From the NCBI RefSeq assembly GCF_011075055.1, contig NW_025401112.1, forward strand, positions 1 to 64,000: DNA of 64,000 bases, in the 5' to 3' direction. Under the pieces are notes generated by a model. That model was not told where the DNA came from. It searched no databases and worked only from the letters and a program-made list of their open reading frames with translations. Numbering within the stretch: position 1 is the first letter of the stretch; each line of letters opens with the position of its first letter. The position numbers and the translations under genes are program-made. Positions 46,313-58,058 of this stretch are shown in pieces. The DNA is from Mangifera indica (lineage: Eukaryota; Streptophyta; Magnoliopsida; Sapindales; Anacardiaceae).

Positions 46313-47789
46313 CCTTTTTAGCTCAAATTAATATAATTCTCATTTACAACCAGAAAAGAGGGTAAAATGAGCAATCCAGTTCTCGGTAGCTGTTAAAACG
46401 GTCGCCAATTGAACAAAAATAAATCAAATAGAACAATTCAGAATGAAAATGCTATTAGTCACAGAGAAAGACGATATCCAGATATAAGACAATAGTTCTT
46501 ATTTCAATCCCAAACAAGTCCCAACGCAATCCAATCCAATTCAATCCGCAGAGAGTCCGGACTGACACGAAACAGGGATGAAACTAAGGAGTTTAGAATT
46601 GTCAGATATAAGAAAATGTTGCTGTGAAATCTTCAACGGGACGAAAACTAAAAGAGAAGAGAGAAAGCTACACGTAAACAGCCCCTGATTTGACCTCAGC
46701 TTGTCCGTATAGGTTTCTTATCTGTGCGGTAAGAAGTGACTCACTCACTCACTGAGTCACTGTAACTTTCTATTCGTCTCTTCTCCATTTATTTGCCGCG
46801 CGAGGCAGCTTGACTTGAGTTTGAAAAAAATATGTGCTACACGTGGCAGTCTTCTATAGGTTGTATAATTTATTTTAAAACTTTCTTTTCATTTTTAAAA
46901 GCCATGAGATATTTTGGTCTACTCTATGTTTCTGTATTTTATAATTTATTTCATCAAAATTATTAAATTAAAGAATCAATTATTTTATATTTAAATTATT
47001 AAATTTAATCATTTACTACCGTATTTAAAATAGTTTACGAAAATAATTTAATTATAAATTATAATTAAATTTTGGAAAATTAAATTAGTTGTCTAAATAT
47101 AATAAGTTTAAAACAAAAATACTCAAATTTAAAGGATTAAAATGAAAATACCTAAAAGTCAAACAACTTAAAAAAATTATTTAATTATTTTTAAAAAATA
47201 TCAAAAATATCTTTCATATCTTTTATATAAATCCCCACCATTTATATATTTATGACACCATTCAAATTTTCAATTTTACTCGATATTCAATTTTATGAAT
47301 TTGTTTGTTTTTTCTTTAAATTTTTAGAGTATCCAAATCATAATCTAAAAATTAGAAAGGTTAATTTTTTAAATTATTGTATTTAATGAATTAATTATTT
47401 TTCATTATAATATAATATATTTTAATACAAAATAATCAATTATTTATATTATCATAATTCAATAATTATAAGACTATTAAAATGACACTTCAAATTTCTC
47501 GTATAAAAGCTAAACTATCGAGCATATCAAATATTTTAACACAAATGATCAATTTTTTAAATTATTTGTCAAACACCTACAATGATATTATGATTGTTTA
47601 TAATTTGATAATTATAAATAGCATCAAATATATAATAATTTATTATCACGTAATTAATTATTTTAATGATTATAATCAATAAAAAAATCTATAATGACTT
47701 AATGGTTATTTAACTTACTAGTTTTCCTTTTTTATGTCAAACCCTCTTATGACTCTTCTTCTTCTTCGGGATTTTCTTTTATTTTGAGT

Positions 47790-48415
47790 TTTAAATTCTA
47801 ACTTTTAAAAATCGTAACACCTATCTATAAATTAATTTTTATTAAAAATTTCAATTAACATTAGGGATAAAATCATTATTTATTTAAAAAATTAAAATTT
47901 TATCACATTTTTCTCTTCCGATTTAAAAATCTCATAATTTTTCTCTCACTCAAAGTTTAAAAAGTAACTATTTTTTCTTTAGGGTTTTTTCCTTATTTCT
48001 CTGATGATTATTTGTTGTCTCCAACTGTTGGTTATACTCTCTCCCAGTCTTTCTCCCTTATCTCTTCAATTGTGTCTTCGTCTTGATTGAAAACAGTCAG
48101 AGAGGGAAGAGTGAGAGAGCAAGAGAGAGAAAAGATTGGAGCAGGGACGGTTGACGGCTAGAGAGGACAAATTGTTGTTAGGAAAAAGAGAAAAATACCT
48201 TAAATGGGAAATGATTACTTTTTAAATTTTGTGTGAAGGGAAATTATGAGATTTTTAAACATTAAAAAAAAATGCGATAAAACTTTAATTTTTTTAATAA
48301 ATGATGATTTTATCCTTAATTTTAATTGAGATTTTTTATAAAAATTAATTCATAAATAAATATTTAAATTTTTAAATATTAAAGGATGTAGTTTTTAGAT
48401 TTCATTATAGCTTTT
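47790..48415. mobile_element. foldback/MITE-like element with ~230-bp inverted arms
   Basis: The left arm (about 47790-48025) and right arm (about 48165-48415) are reverse complements of each other with moderate divergence. For example, 'ggataaaatcattattta' pairs with 'aaatgatgattttatcc', and 'aaaaatctcataatttt' with 'gaaattatgagattttt'. The ~140-bp centre is pyrimidine-rich on one side and purine-rich on the other. No ORF. An RNA across it would form a long hairpin. Confidence 0.7.
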
Positions 48416-48884
48416 GGCCTACTTATTACAGATGTAATTTGATTTGTCTTTTGATCATAATTAGGCATGCCGTTACAGTGTTTTAAATTGCATGAAGGCC
48501 AAATGAATTACCGCCCAAAGTTTGATAAAATGCCTAGTTTGACCCTTTAAGTTTGAAAAACAAATTTCACACATGTCTATTAAAGTCGACTATTTGCTTT
48601 AATAATCAAAATATATATTTATGTTATTTGATCAAACTAACAAAGCTTGCCGAGATATCCATGTTTTTATTTTTATTTTTATCAGTAAATGCCTTTCCAC
48701 TTTAACAGAAAATTTATATTAATTTAAATCAAATTTAAAATAAAATTTTAATTGAACCAATTTCATATTTTAACTCATCAATTTAAAGTTGGTTTTTTTA
48801 AATTTAAGTTGATCTGATTCAAACTCGATCTAAATCAAATTCAAATTTAAATTCATTAATTATTATTTTATTAAATAATATAAT

Positions 48885-48985
48885 AATAATATATCATCAT
48901 ATAATTAAATAATTTTAAATTAAAAATAAAATAATATTCAATCATATAAATATATATATATATATTATTTATAAATATATATTTA
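48885..48985. repeat. palindromic AT-rich MITE-like copy (family A), partial
   Basis: Has 'atatatcatcatataattaa' followed by 'ttttaaattaaaaataaa' and 'attcaatcatataaatat'; then a (ta)n run. Confidence 0.5.
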
Positions 48986-49345
48986 AAAAATTTGCAAATA
49001 GGGTCGAATACAATTTCTTATATAATAGATGAAGTCGAACCCACTAAGCGGGCCAAACCAAACTACAATCCGAATCCGTATCCATTTAATTTGAAACCGG
49101 AATATATTCCAAGTGCCAGCAACTCCACCACTATGGACGAGTCGACGAAACTCAAACATACAGAAATGACATATGTTCATGCGCACGTGTCAGATTAGTC
49201 TCGTATCAATCTGCCGCAAACCTCTAACTAGTGTTAACAAAATTTCAACTTAACCTCCATTTTTGGTACAATAATTTAACAAAAAGGAAACTCCTTAGGG
49301 TTACCGTCTGTTTCTTTTGCTTTCCAACTGTGTGAAAAAATCGAG

Positions 49346-50765
49346 GTACAAGCGTTTTCGTTCTGCTCTTTTATTATTTTAGTGATTTTCTTGAGAAAGT
49401 GACAGAAAATGAATTGGATTTGTTCCCAAGATTTGTTTGGATATGTTGGCTTTGAGCGTTTTTCGCTTCTTTGTGTTTATATTTTGTTTATTGATGTGAA
49501 TTTGTGAAGTGGGTTATCGATACTTTCTAATATAAGAAAGTAATCAATCATTGAATGTGGGACATTCTTTTGTTTTTTATTTGAAATATAGTACTTATTG
49601 ATTGTAGCGGTTAGGAATTTTCCTGGGATGACAGCTTAATATGTTTAAATTTTGGGTGTGTGTGCGAGAAGTGGTGTAATATGTGTTCTGTAGAGTACTG
49701 CTAACGCAATTTATGCGAAGTAATTATCTGATATGTGGGTTAGCTTTGTGGGGCGAAGTTGGGTTGCGGCAATAAATGGACGTGTGGGTTAGCTTAATAT
49801 GTTTAAATTTTCGCAATTTATGTGACTCTCCATCTGCACACGTCCATTTTTTTATGAACGAGGTTGTTATTTTGGCAAGAATTGGTTTCATGATTGCTCG
49901 GAATTAGTTTTCACATTTTCACTTGCATAATTGTTGTTTTTGGAAAGTAAGTGGGCCTATTTGATGTGTGAAATGTGATATTTGATTGGTTAAGTGAGGT
50001 TGAGCTGTGGAAAATCATAAGAAGGATAAAACACAAGCATATATTGACTGTTGTTTATGAGTGCACATGTAATTTTGGAGTTTTAAATATTGTGAATACT
50101 AAATCCTGATTAATGTAATGTAAGAGTGGTTTCAATTGTGTGGGCATTTCTCTGATCTATGTGTGCCTTTTGTTAGTGGATATCAAAGTGATCTATCCAA
50201 GAAAGAATTAGATTGGATGCTGATTTAGACTAGCACAGATGTTGTAATCCATATGTTCATTGCGAGGATAGTTTCTGTGAAAAGTACTCCTTTAAGTATC
50301 CTTGCTGAAACTAAATCTGGCTGTTAGTCCTGCTATAGCAAATTAGATTTTTCTTTATTAACCTATGGCATGTTCATGTAAATAATAGGCTTTGGAATAT
50401 CTAATGATGTGAACTCTATACAAACTTTTGAAACTTTTCTGCCCGTTATGGGCTTGGATGTCATTGAATCTTTGTTTGTCCTGGTAAGGACTCTGCTTGT
50501 TGAACTTGATCCTGCAAAATCCTCAAAACGGGGATGTTTTATTGCTGCACAAAGCAAGACGACAGGGTTAATGGTGCTTTTTATGCCAGTGTTCTGCTTT
50601 TAAGCGTACGTACAATCTATTGCAATGAAAAAAGAAAGATAAAATGGAATATGAAAAAAATAAAAGAAAGTTCCATTTGCTGTAAAAAGTTCAATATCTC
50701 AGTTCTTCTTTTCTTTTTTTTCCTCTTTCCTTACTGAGATTAATTTCTCTCTTTTTAATTTTCAG
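49346..50765 (+). other. probable 5'-UTR intron of the WIT gene
   Basis: A donor-like 'tcgag|gtacaag' at 49345/49346 and an acceptor 'ttttcag|gtcttgg' at 50765/50766, the latter 34 bp before the start codon, suggest a 1.4 kb leader intron. Inside it the phrase 'agcttaatatgtttaaattt' occurs twice (about 49634 and 49792). No ORF of note. Confidence 0.45.
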
Positions 50766-50799
50766 GTCTTGGGATTGGCAGCCTAAGTAGACCACTGAA

Positions 50800-53700
50800 A
50801 TGGATACTGATATGGACAGGGAAACAAATGTCTCTGTTGTTGTCAATGTTGGTGATCCGGAGGCTGAATTGAATGGAGTTGACTTATTTGAAGGGATGTC
50901 ATCTAATGGTGAGGTGGTCGGTGACCTAGGAAGTGCCAGCGAGGTTATAAGCAGAGTGGAATTAGATATAGCTTGTTATTCAGAGAAATTAGTGAACTTA
51001 GATATACTTATGATGTATGTGGCAACCAGAGAAAATGAATTTGAAGCATTTGCTTCAGACAGAGAGCATATTCTGGCTGATTCCCCTGAGAAGGCTCTGG
51101 AATTTGATTTCTTATCTGGAATACTAGATTCAGAGGTTAGAGAACTTGAAAATTTCATGAATGCTCTTGAAGTAGATATTATCAATGCCCGTGAGCTCAT
51201 ATCTTCATTTAGGCACTTGGGAAGAACTTCCATGAAAATGGAAGAGAAGTTATTAGATTCTGAAAATTCATTGAAGCAATCACGGGAACAGATATTCGAA
51301 ATTAAAAAGCAATCTGCCCAGTTTCATAGGACCTTGTCATATCTTGATGAAGAAGGAAATTGTAAGCTATCGATTCTATTGACTATATCTTATTTATTTA
51401 TTTTTTGTTTATCGGGCATTGTTTTAAAACGAACTTATATTGAAATTCTTATAAATGAGACTGGTATGCATCTTCCAATGTGAAATTGGATTATGCATGG
51501 CTGAGAAAATGCTTTTTATTTGTTTATTTAATTTTCTTTAATTTCAAAGGACACTATGGGCTTTAGGCCTTGGCTATATAAGAGAAATGAAACACAGGCT
51601 GTAGGTATTGACTTAACTCTTTCAGAGCATTGTCATGTTTTACTGGCAATTTTATCCTGCTTCTTGAAAAATAAAAATGCATGGTACATAAATTGTTGTT
51701 TCATACTTATCAGAAAAATAGAAGCAATGCTATTTTCTGATCATGTGCCTTTTTAATGGCAAAAAAAGACTTGCAATACTTAAGTGGAAAAAATTAAAAT
51801 CATTGCCTCACCTTTTTATTGCATGACTATTGGCAGGGAATGGTGGCAAGGGTACAAACTTTTCAAAAGGTAATCAAGTGCTGAATGCAAATGCAAAAAT
51901 AAAAATGCAAACTGCTGAACAACAAAGGCATTTTTTGAGAATGTTAGAAAAATCTTTGGCAAGAGAGATGGATCTTGAAAAGAAGTTTGCTGAATCAAGA
52001 CAAATTGATGAGGAGCTGAAATTGAGACTAATCTCTTTGGCAAGAGAGATGGAAGAAGAAGCTATAAATGCTTGTGAAAGGTTGTTTGAGGCAGAGAACA
52101 TTGCTGAGATCCTGAAGGGAACTTCTAAAGAATTACTTGGTCAACTCCAGCTTGTTCGGTTCAATATGAATGGTTCAATTCAACGAGAAACTGAGCTAAG
52201 GTCAAAACTTAATAGTTCAATGGAACAGTTGGAAGTAAAAGAGAATGCCTTGCTGAAGCTAGAAAGCAGAAATGCAAAACTCAATGACTTGCTTCTAGTA
52301 CAGACAGGCCGCTCAAAGGAAGCTGAAGATAAATTAAGTCTTGCCAATTCTGAGAACTTCACTTTGAGGGAGAAGGTAGACTCACTTGAGAAGCAGCTAA
52401 AAGAAGGGCAGCATAAGGTAGATTCTCTTGATCGGCAAATGAGGGAAAGTGATATTCAGCTACAGCACGCTGTTGCATCTGCTGAAGCTAGCCAGGAGAA
52501 GCAAATTATGCTGTATTCTACAATCAGAGATATGGAGAACTTAATTGAGGATCTGAAGTTGAAAGTTTCAAAAGCTGACAATCGTGCTGATAATGCGGAG
52601 GACAAGTTAATTGTATTATCTGAAACTAATGCTGGGCTAACTGAGAAATTAAGATTTTTGAGGGATAGACTTGAATGTGTGGAGGCATCTTTGCATCAAG
52701 TTGAGGAAACCAAGTTGGCAACTGCTAAGGACATTGCTATACAAACAAAAGTAATAACGGATCTGTTAATGCGACTGGCCATAGAAAGAGAGCGCCTTCA
52801 TCAGCAGGTGTGGAGCTTCTTTCACTGTAGATTTGTTTTCATGCTCAAAGTTAGTCTTAATATTTTTATAGTGTCTATTGTTACCAGACTTGGTTTGTTG
52901 GTTTAGCACTTGGGTAATAGAAAGACAAAGTATGAAGTGCTTTATAACCATCAATGATTTATATTGACAATGGAAAATCTGATGAGAAATTGCATTTCAC
53001 AGCACAGCAAAGCCTAGATAACCTTTTACAGTGTACCAGTCATCTTTCACCTTACTCTATTTTTTAGATATGACAAATCAGAAATTCTTGGTACTCGATG
53101 AATTATTTATGATTTTAACTTATTTTGAACTCTCTGTTTTATTCACTTTGGATGTTTTCATATTTCATATGATATCAGATACAAATATTGCTGTTCTACA
53201 TTTGTACCAACTTACATTTTCTTATAAGATTTTCTTCACAGTTTAAAAGGAACAAAATTTGGATTTTGTTGTGGAAAGTTTCAATTGTCATTGGGAATAA
53301 CAAAGGTTTCACCTTTTTTTAAATTCAGATCAAATACTTCTGACTGAAAAGTATTTTATATTGTGACATGCAGATCTCTTCATTAACATTGGAGAATAAA
53401 GCCATGGCAGTGAAGTTGCAGCAGACTAACAAAGACCCTGGTATTCTTATGCATGATTCGACTATTGCTTCTGTGACAGAAAGTAAGGAAGAAGTAACTG
53501 AGTTGTCAGCTGCCATTTCCGAGGTATTCATTTACTAATTTTTTTTTTTTAGTTTTCTTAATTAGTTAATTGCACTTTTAATGATTAGAAGTAGATAATT
53601 TACCTTATACTTTCATTTTTCATTTCACATACACCAAGTATATGCAAACATCAATTGTGTTTCTTATAAATTTGATAGCTTCTTTTTTTGGACCTTGCTT

Positions 53701-54469
53701 GAATATGGTGTGCTGTTAGGGTATCTCATATATATTCTCCTCCTCTCTTTCCTTCTTGCTGTTAATAGTTGTAGTTCAGTGAAAATATAGTTATGCTAGT
53801 TGGGGGTCTAAACTAATTGGACCTACGAATTTTTGGCTGATGGAAAATTGATTTTAGCTTTCTGGCAGTGAAACAATGGATATGTGGTTTGTGTATCTAT
53901 ACTCATAGGTTTATCTTTTATTAAGTTACAGGCCGTGATCTTTTATCATTTCTGTTTGGCATTCCTATGCCCTTTTATGCATTTAATTTTGAGCTCCTAA
54001 TTGGTCTTTACCTCTATTTCACATTTACTTCATTTTGTACAAATTGGGATGGGAAAGAAAATCACCATTACTTTACTAGTAACCCCTAAGGTTCCCATTC
54101 TATGTAGAAGGAAATGATTTTTTAGCATCTTTTGATGAACTATTAGTTGATGGGATCAGAAGGCTTCAAATGCTATAGGCCTAGACCTCGTCTTTTCCAT
54201 TCCACTCTTTTCATTGTTTCTCTGAGTACTAAAAATGTAGTTACCATAAACTGTTTTTGTGTTTTGTCTGTTTCCAGCCTGAGAATACTCAGAAAAATGA
54301 ATCTATTGATAAGATTGAAGTGGCACCAGTTGACTTGACATCTGAGCATGGAACTGTCAGGACAATAGCTGCAGGAATTCTTAACTACAAGCATGTCTTC
54401 ATGGCATTGTTTATTGTGCTAGTTTCTGCAGCAGCTTATTTCTTCATAAAACAGAACTCCCAATTTTGA
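50800..54469 (+). CDS. WIT1/2: WPP-domain-interacting tail-anchored protein (WIT family)
   Basis: Outer-nuclear-envelope coiled-coil protein; in Arabidopsis WIT proteins anchor RanGAP with WIP partners and link the nucleus to myosin XI-i. Four coding exons: 50800-51361, 51837-52807, 53374-53523, 54278-54469, in continuous phase, 624 residues (Arabidopsis WIT2 about 627, WIT1 about 703, remembered). The conserved N-terminal block contains RVELDIACYSEKLVNLDILM and FEAFASDREHIL. Residues ~190-500 are heptad-rich Leu/Glu/Lys coiled coil (KVDSLEKQLKEGQHKVDSLD). The C-terminus has a single hydrophobic segment (VFMALFIVLVSAAAYFFI) and a short hydrophilic tail KQNSQF, the tail-anchor topology. The start follows a spliced leader. 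No lesion seen. Confidence 0.9.
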
Positions 54470-55397
54470 TGGCGATGCCAGTCCCAGAGTTTGTCATGGC
54501 CTGGTTACGAGTAAAGAAATTTAAATGAAACATTGTGTAAGCATCATTTTGAGGTTGATCAACAACTAGTCGATAAAAACAAAACAAAACAAAATGGTAG
54601 GAGAGGAGAAATATAGTTGATGAGAAATTTTAATCAGTTTCTTGCTACACATATCTGGCATGGAAATCTGCATGAGAATTGTTTTTGTATTCTCAATTGT
54701 CATCTTTTGTGCAGCTCTGAAACTTTCGATTACAAATGTCTGCCGAATCAGCTGGTACAAAGAGGCTAAATTCATGGTAGAGTTCTCATTCCACATGTTC
54801 AGGAAGAAACTTTTGACCCAAGTCAATTGGGAAAACACCTCCATTTACTGGAGCTGGTTTCATTCATGGAGAGGTCATTACTGGGAAGTTGCTTGCTTGT
54901 ATTGTTTTGTCCTTGGCAAAATGAAAGAATTTGAGTTTTTGTTTCTCTGTAGTTGTCAGAGCTTCATCTTTTTTAACTATAACAATGCAATTACTATGTG
55001 ATTTTACCACAAATGGGCAATGCAAATTTTGGTGTAATGTTGTAGAGTAAAATTGAAATTTGTATTTTCTAATTATTGTATATCTGAATGATGAAATCTG
55101 AGATCTTAAAATCATTAATGTTTTACTGCAACTGTTTGTATGCCCCATTACATAGAAGCTTCAAACAAAACTGGTAACTAGTTCATGACCAACCTCTTGT
55201 TGGCCATGACCATCTTGGTATCGCATCAGATTTAGACCTGAAGATGGTGCTGTGGCTTCATACGACCAGATCTTGGGATTCGAACATTGAGGCAGAGCCA
55301 TTGTTGGAGCTATGAATGAAGTCCTCAGCTATGGAAGGGCTGGTTAGCACCAAAAATTTTTCTGAAATACAATTGATTGGGATATTTTGTTGTGAAA
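54470..55397. other. convergent 3' flanks of WIT and the first PPR gene
   Basis: Tail-to-tail interval that should contain both 3' UTRs. Short frames on both strands (e.g. 54642-55001) lack family resemblance. Nothing else recognised. Confidence 0.55.
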
Positions 55398-58058
55398 CTA
55401 TAGATTGCACATCCTGATTCTGGACTCATATTGTTGCTTATTTTCTTCTGTACTCTCATTAAGTAAAAAGGCTGCATCAGGCACATAACCAGCCCTCTTC
55501 ATTTCCCAGTTTAGTAAACCAAGATTCTCATATATCTTTTCACATTTGGGATGAGCCTTGTCCCCAACAAGGAATGTAAGCACCTCATCTTTTACCTCAA
55601 TCCAGCTGCAACCAGGCTCTTTTTTAAGCCTGTTCTGCCTCATCATCTTCCTCACATATGAAACTTTGTCCCACATACCGGCATTAGCATAAATATTTGA
55701 TAGTAGAATATGAGCGGACGAGTCCTGTGGATGCATTTGCAAAATCGAATTGGCTGCCTCTTCTGCCACATCAACATCCCCTTGGATCTTACAAATGCTA
55801 AGCAGAGTTCTCCATATAACATCATCGGCTCCAAAAGGCATCTCTTGAATTAGTTTTAAAGCCTTGCCAACTTGGCCTGACCTTCCTAATATATCGACCA
55901 AGCATGAATAATGCTCCAACTGAGGATCTAAGTCATATTTACATAGCATTATCTTGAAGTAGTACAGCCCTTTTTCAACAAGTCCCATGTGAGCACAAGC
56001 TCGGAGCACTGAGACAAAAGTTGTGTGATTTGGCTTCACATTTTCATGTTCCATGTTCTCAAAAACCTCGAGGGCATCAACTCCATACCCATGCTGAGCA
56101 TAGCAAGAAATCATGGCGTTCCATGTCATAAGGTTCTCCTTTGGTGCTTTATCAAATTCTATCCGTGAGTCTTGCATGTTTCCACACTTTGAGTACATAT
56201 CAATGAGAGCTCTGGATATATAAACATCTGACTGCAATTCTTCCTTAATTACTTGTGCATGAATTTGCTTGCCAAGTCCAACAGTAGCCAAATTAGCACA
56301 AGTATCTAGAACTATAGCATAAGTGAAGTTATCTGGCTTTACACCCATTTCCAACATCCTCGAAAAATATCTCTGAGCATTTTCACTTTGTTTTTCTCCT
56401 GAGAATCCCGAAATTATTGCATTCCATGAAACTATATTTCTTTCTTTCATTCTGTTGTGGATCTTCTCAGCTTCCTCCGTCAATCCACACTTGCAGTACA
56501 TATCAACAAGTGCGCATCCAACAAACCAGTTCAACCCCATTCCTGATTTGATAGCTCTGTTATGGATCTCCATGCCATAATTCAAAGCTTGCTGACTGGC
56601 ACAAGTTTTTAATATACTGCCATAAGTGAACTCATCAGGTTCAATCCTTGCACGGAGCATTGAAACAAAATAGGATAGTGGTTTCTCTTCATTTCCATTC
56701 TGCTCATAAGCAGCAATAATTGCATTCCAAGATACAGTATCCCTTCTTTCCATTTCATCAAAGGCACGACAAGCTTCAGTCAGAGCTCTGCATTTACCAT
56801 ACATGTCTATAATGGCATTTGCTACACAAATATTTAATGTAAGAGAACTCTTAATAGCAAGCCCATGTAGTTGAAGCCCCTCCAAATACCCTTTAATCAT
56901 TGCACAAGCACTAAATGCCCCTGATAAACTTGTATCATTGAATCCAAGACCAGACTTTGTCAAAAGGGAAAATAACTGCAAAGCTTCATAGCCTTGACCA
57001 TTTCGTACATAGCCAACAATAATGGCATTGTAAGATTGCAAATCATGGTTGGGTAATGCGTTAAACAACTTTCGAGCATCTAGGATATCGTAACATTTTG
57101 CATACATGTCCAAAGTGGCAGTTCCAATAACAACATCCGACCCAAAACTGTTCTTCAAAGCATGGGCATGCAACTGAGTACCTAACCTGAATGCAGAAAA
57201 TCCTGCACTCAACTTGAGGAGACTAGCATAAGTAGATTGACTAGCCTCAATTCCTTCCTTCTGCATCTCCTTGAATAATTCCAAACCCTTGACAAAGTCA
57301 TCATTCTGAGCACAACCAGTTATTACAGAACTCCATGAAACCCTATTCTTCTCAGAAATTTCACGGAATAGCAAAAGCGAATCATCCAATTTCTTACACT
57401 TTGCATACATATCTACCAATGCAGTCCCTGTGTCCACATCCCTATCAAAACCCGTTTTCACCGCAATGTCGTGAACCTGAACCCCCATATCATAGTCCTC
57501 TAATATTGAGCATGCTCTCAAAACAAAAGCAAAACTTCTCCTATTATATGCCACACCTGATCTCCCCATCGCCATAAACAAACAAGTCACCTTGAGACAA
57601 TCCCCCGCGTGCAGAAACCCTGAAATCAACGAATTCCATGAAACTACATCTCTTTCAGGCATCGCCTCAAATAATGAACTTGCAATCTCCATTTCCCCAC
57701 ACGCAGCGTACCCAAAAACCACTGCATTCCAAGAAACAACATCCCTGTCGGGCATTAGATCAAACACCCTGTGTGCAAGCCCTAAATTGGAGCATTTTAT
57801 GTACATCTGGATTAAACAATTGGTGACAAAGATTCTGGGCTTGTATCCAGATACAGTCATGCGAGCATGGGCTTGTTTACCTGGGTTTTGCACTCGTTGG
57901 TGCGTACACTCTTGGAAAATGTGAGAGAAGGCTTTTGTTTCCCATTTTGTGGGGACTTTTGTTAGCTTTTCAGGTGCTGATGAAGAGAAAGATGAGATTA
58001 ATATTGGTTTGTATAGGGATTCTGATAAGAGACTTGTTACACGAAGATAATTTCCCAT
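55398..58058 (-). CDS. MEF13-like: PLS-class PPR protein, MEF13-like, tandem copy 1
   Basis: Intronless 886-residue pentatricopeptide protein; relatives specify C-to-U editing sites in mitochondrial RNA. The start at 58056-58058 gives MGNYLRVTSLLSESLY, a plausible mitochondrial presequence. About twenty P-, L- and S-type motifs follow (RDVVSWNAVV, VDMYAKCKKL, RRDTVSWNAIIAAYEQNG, IDMYSKCGNMQDS). The C-terminal E/E+ region includes ADDVIWRTLLSICK, LKKEPGCSWIEVKDEV and LVGDKAHPKCEKIYENL. It ends in MCNL without the DYW deaminase domain, as Arabidopsis MEF13 (At3g02330) also does by memory, so catalysis would need a partner in trans. The motif near residue 620 has Arg (ISRALIDMY) where the sister copy has Ser. 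Long intact frame, so probably functional. Confidence 0.88.
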   Translation of the reverse strand: MGNYLRVTSLLSESLYKPILISSFSSSAPEKLTKVPTKWETKAFSHIFQECTHQRVQNPGKQAHARMTVSGYKPRIFVTNCLIQMYIKCSNLGLAHRVFDLMPDRDVVSWNAVVFGYAACGEMEIASSLFEAMPERDVVSWNSLISGFLHAGDCLKVTCLFMAMGRSGVAYNRRSFAFVLRACSILEDYDMGVQVHDIAVKTGFDRDVDTGTALVDMYAKCKKLDDSLLLFREISEKNRVSWSSVITGCAQNDDFVKGLELFKEMQKEGIEASQSTYASLLKLSAGFSAFRLGTQLHAHALKNSFGSDVVIGTATLDMYAKCYDILDARKLFNALPNHDLQSYNAIIVGYVRNGQGYEALQLFSLLTKSGLGFNDTSLSGAFSACAMIKGYLEGLQLHGLAIKSSLTLNICVANAIIDMYGKCRALTEACRAFDEMERRDTVSWNAIIAAYEQNGNEEKPLSYFVSMLRARIEPDEFTYGSILKTCASQQALNYGMEIHNRAIKSGMGLNWFVGCALVDMYCKCGLTEEAEKIHNRMKERNIVSWNAIISGFSGEKQSENAQRYFSRMLEMGVKPDNFTYAIVLDTCANLATVGLGKQIHAQVIKEELQSDVYISRALIDMYSKCGNMQDSRIEFDKAPKENLMTWNAMISCYAQHGYGVDALEVFENMEHENVKPNHTTFVSVLRACAHMGLVEKGLYYFKIMLCKYDLDPQLEHYSCLVDILGRSGQVGKALKLIQEMPFGADDVIWRTLLSICKIQGDVDVAEEAANSILQMHPQDSSAHILLSNIYANAGMWDKVSYVRKMMRQNRLKKEPGCSWIEVKDEVLTFLVGDKAHPKCEKIYENLGLLNWEMKRAGYVPDAAFLLNESTEENKQQYESRIRMCNL

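Larger units (their letters stand above)
46313..49345. other. AVT6 upstream region, AT-rich intergenic DNA and WIT leader
   Basis: 46313-46800 is moderately complex DNA that probably holds the AVT6 promoter and leader. From 46850 to about 49000 the DNA is highly AT-rich and contains a long-arm inverted repeat (47790-48415), a family-A copy (48885-48985) and degenerate TE-like text such as 'cccaaagtttgataaaatg' near 48510. 49200-49345 is the probable first untranslated exon of the WIT gene. No further gene is supportable. Confidence 0.5.

Noticed and set aside
57335..57924. Plus-strand frames opposite the PPR genes (also 60310-60537, 61550-61912)
   Set aside because: Antisense shadows of the repetitive PPR coding sequence.
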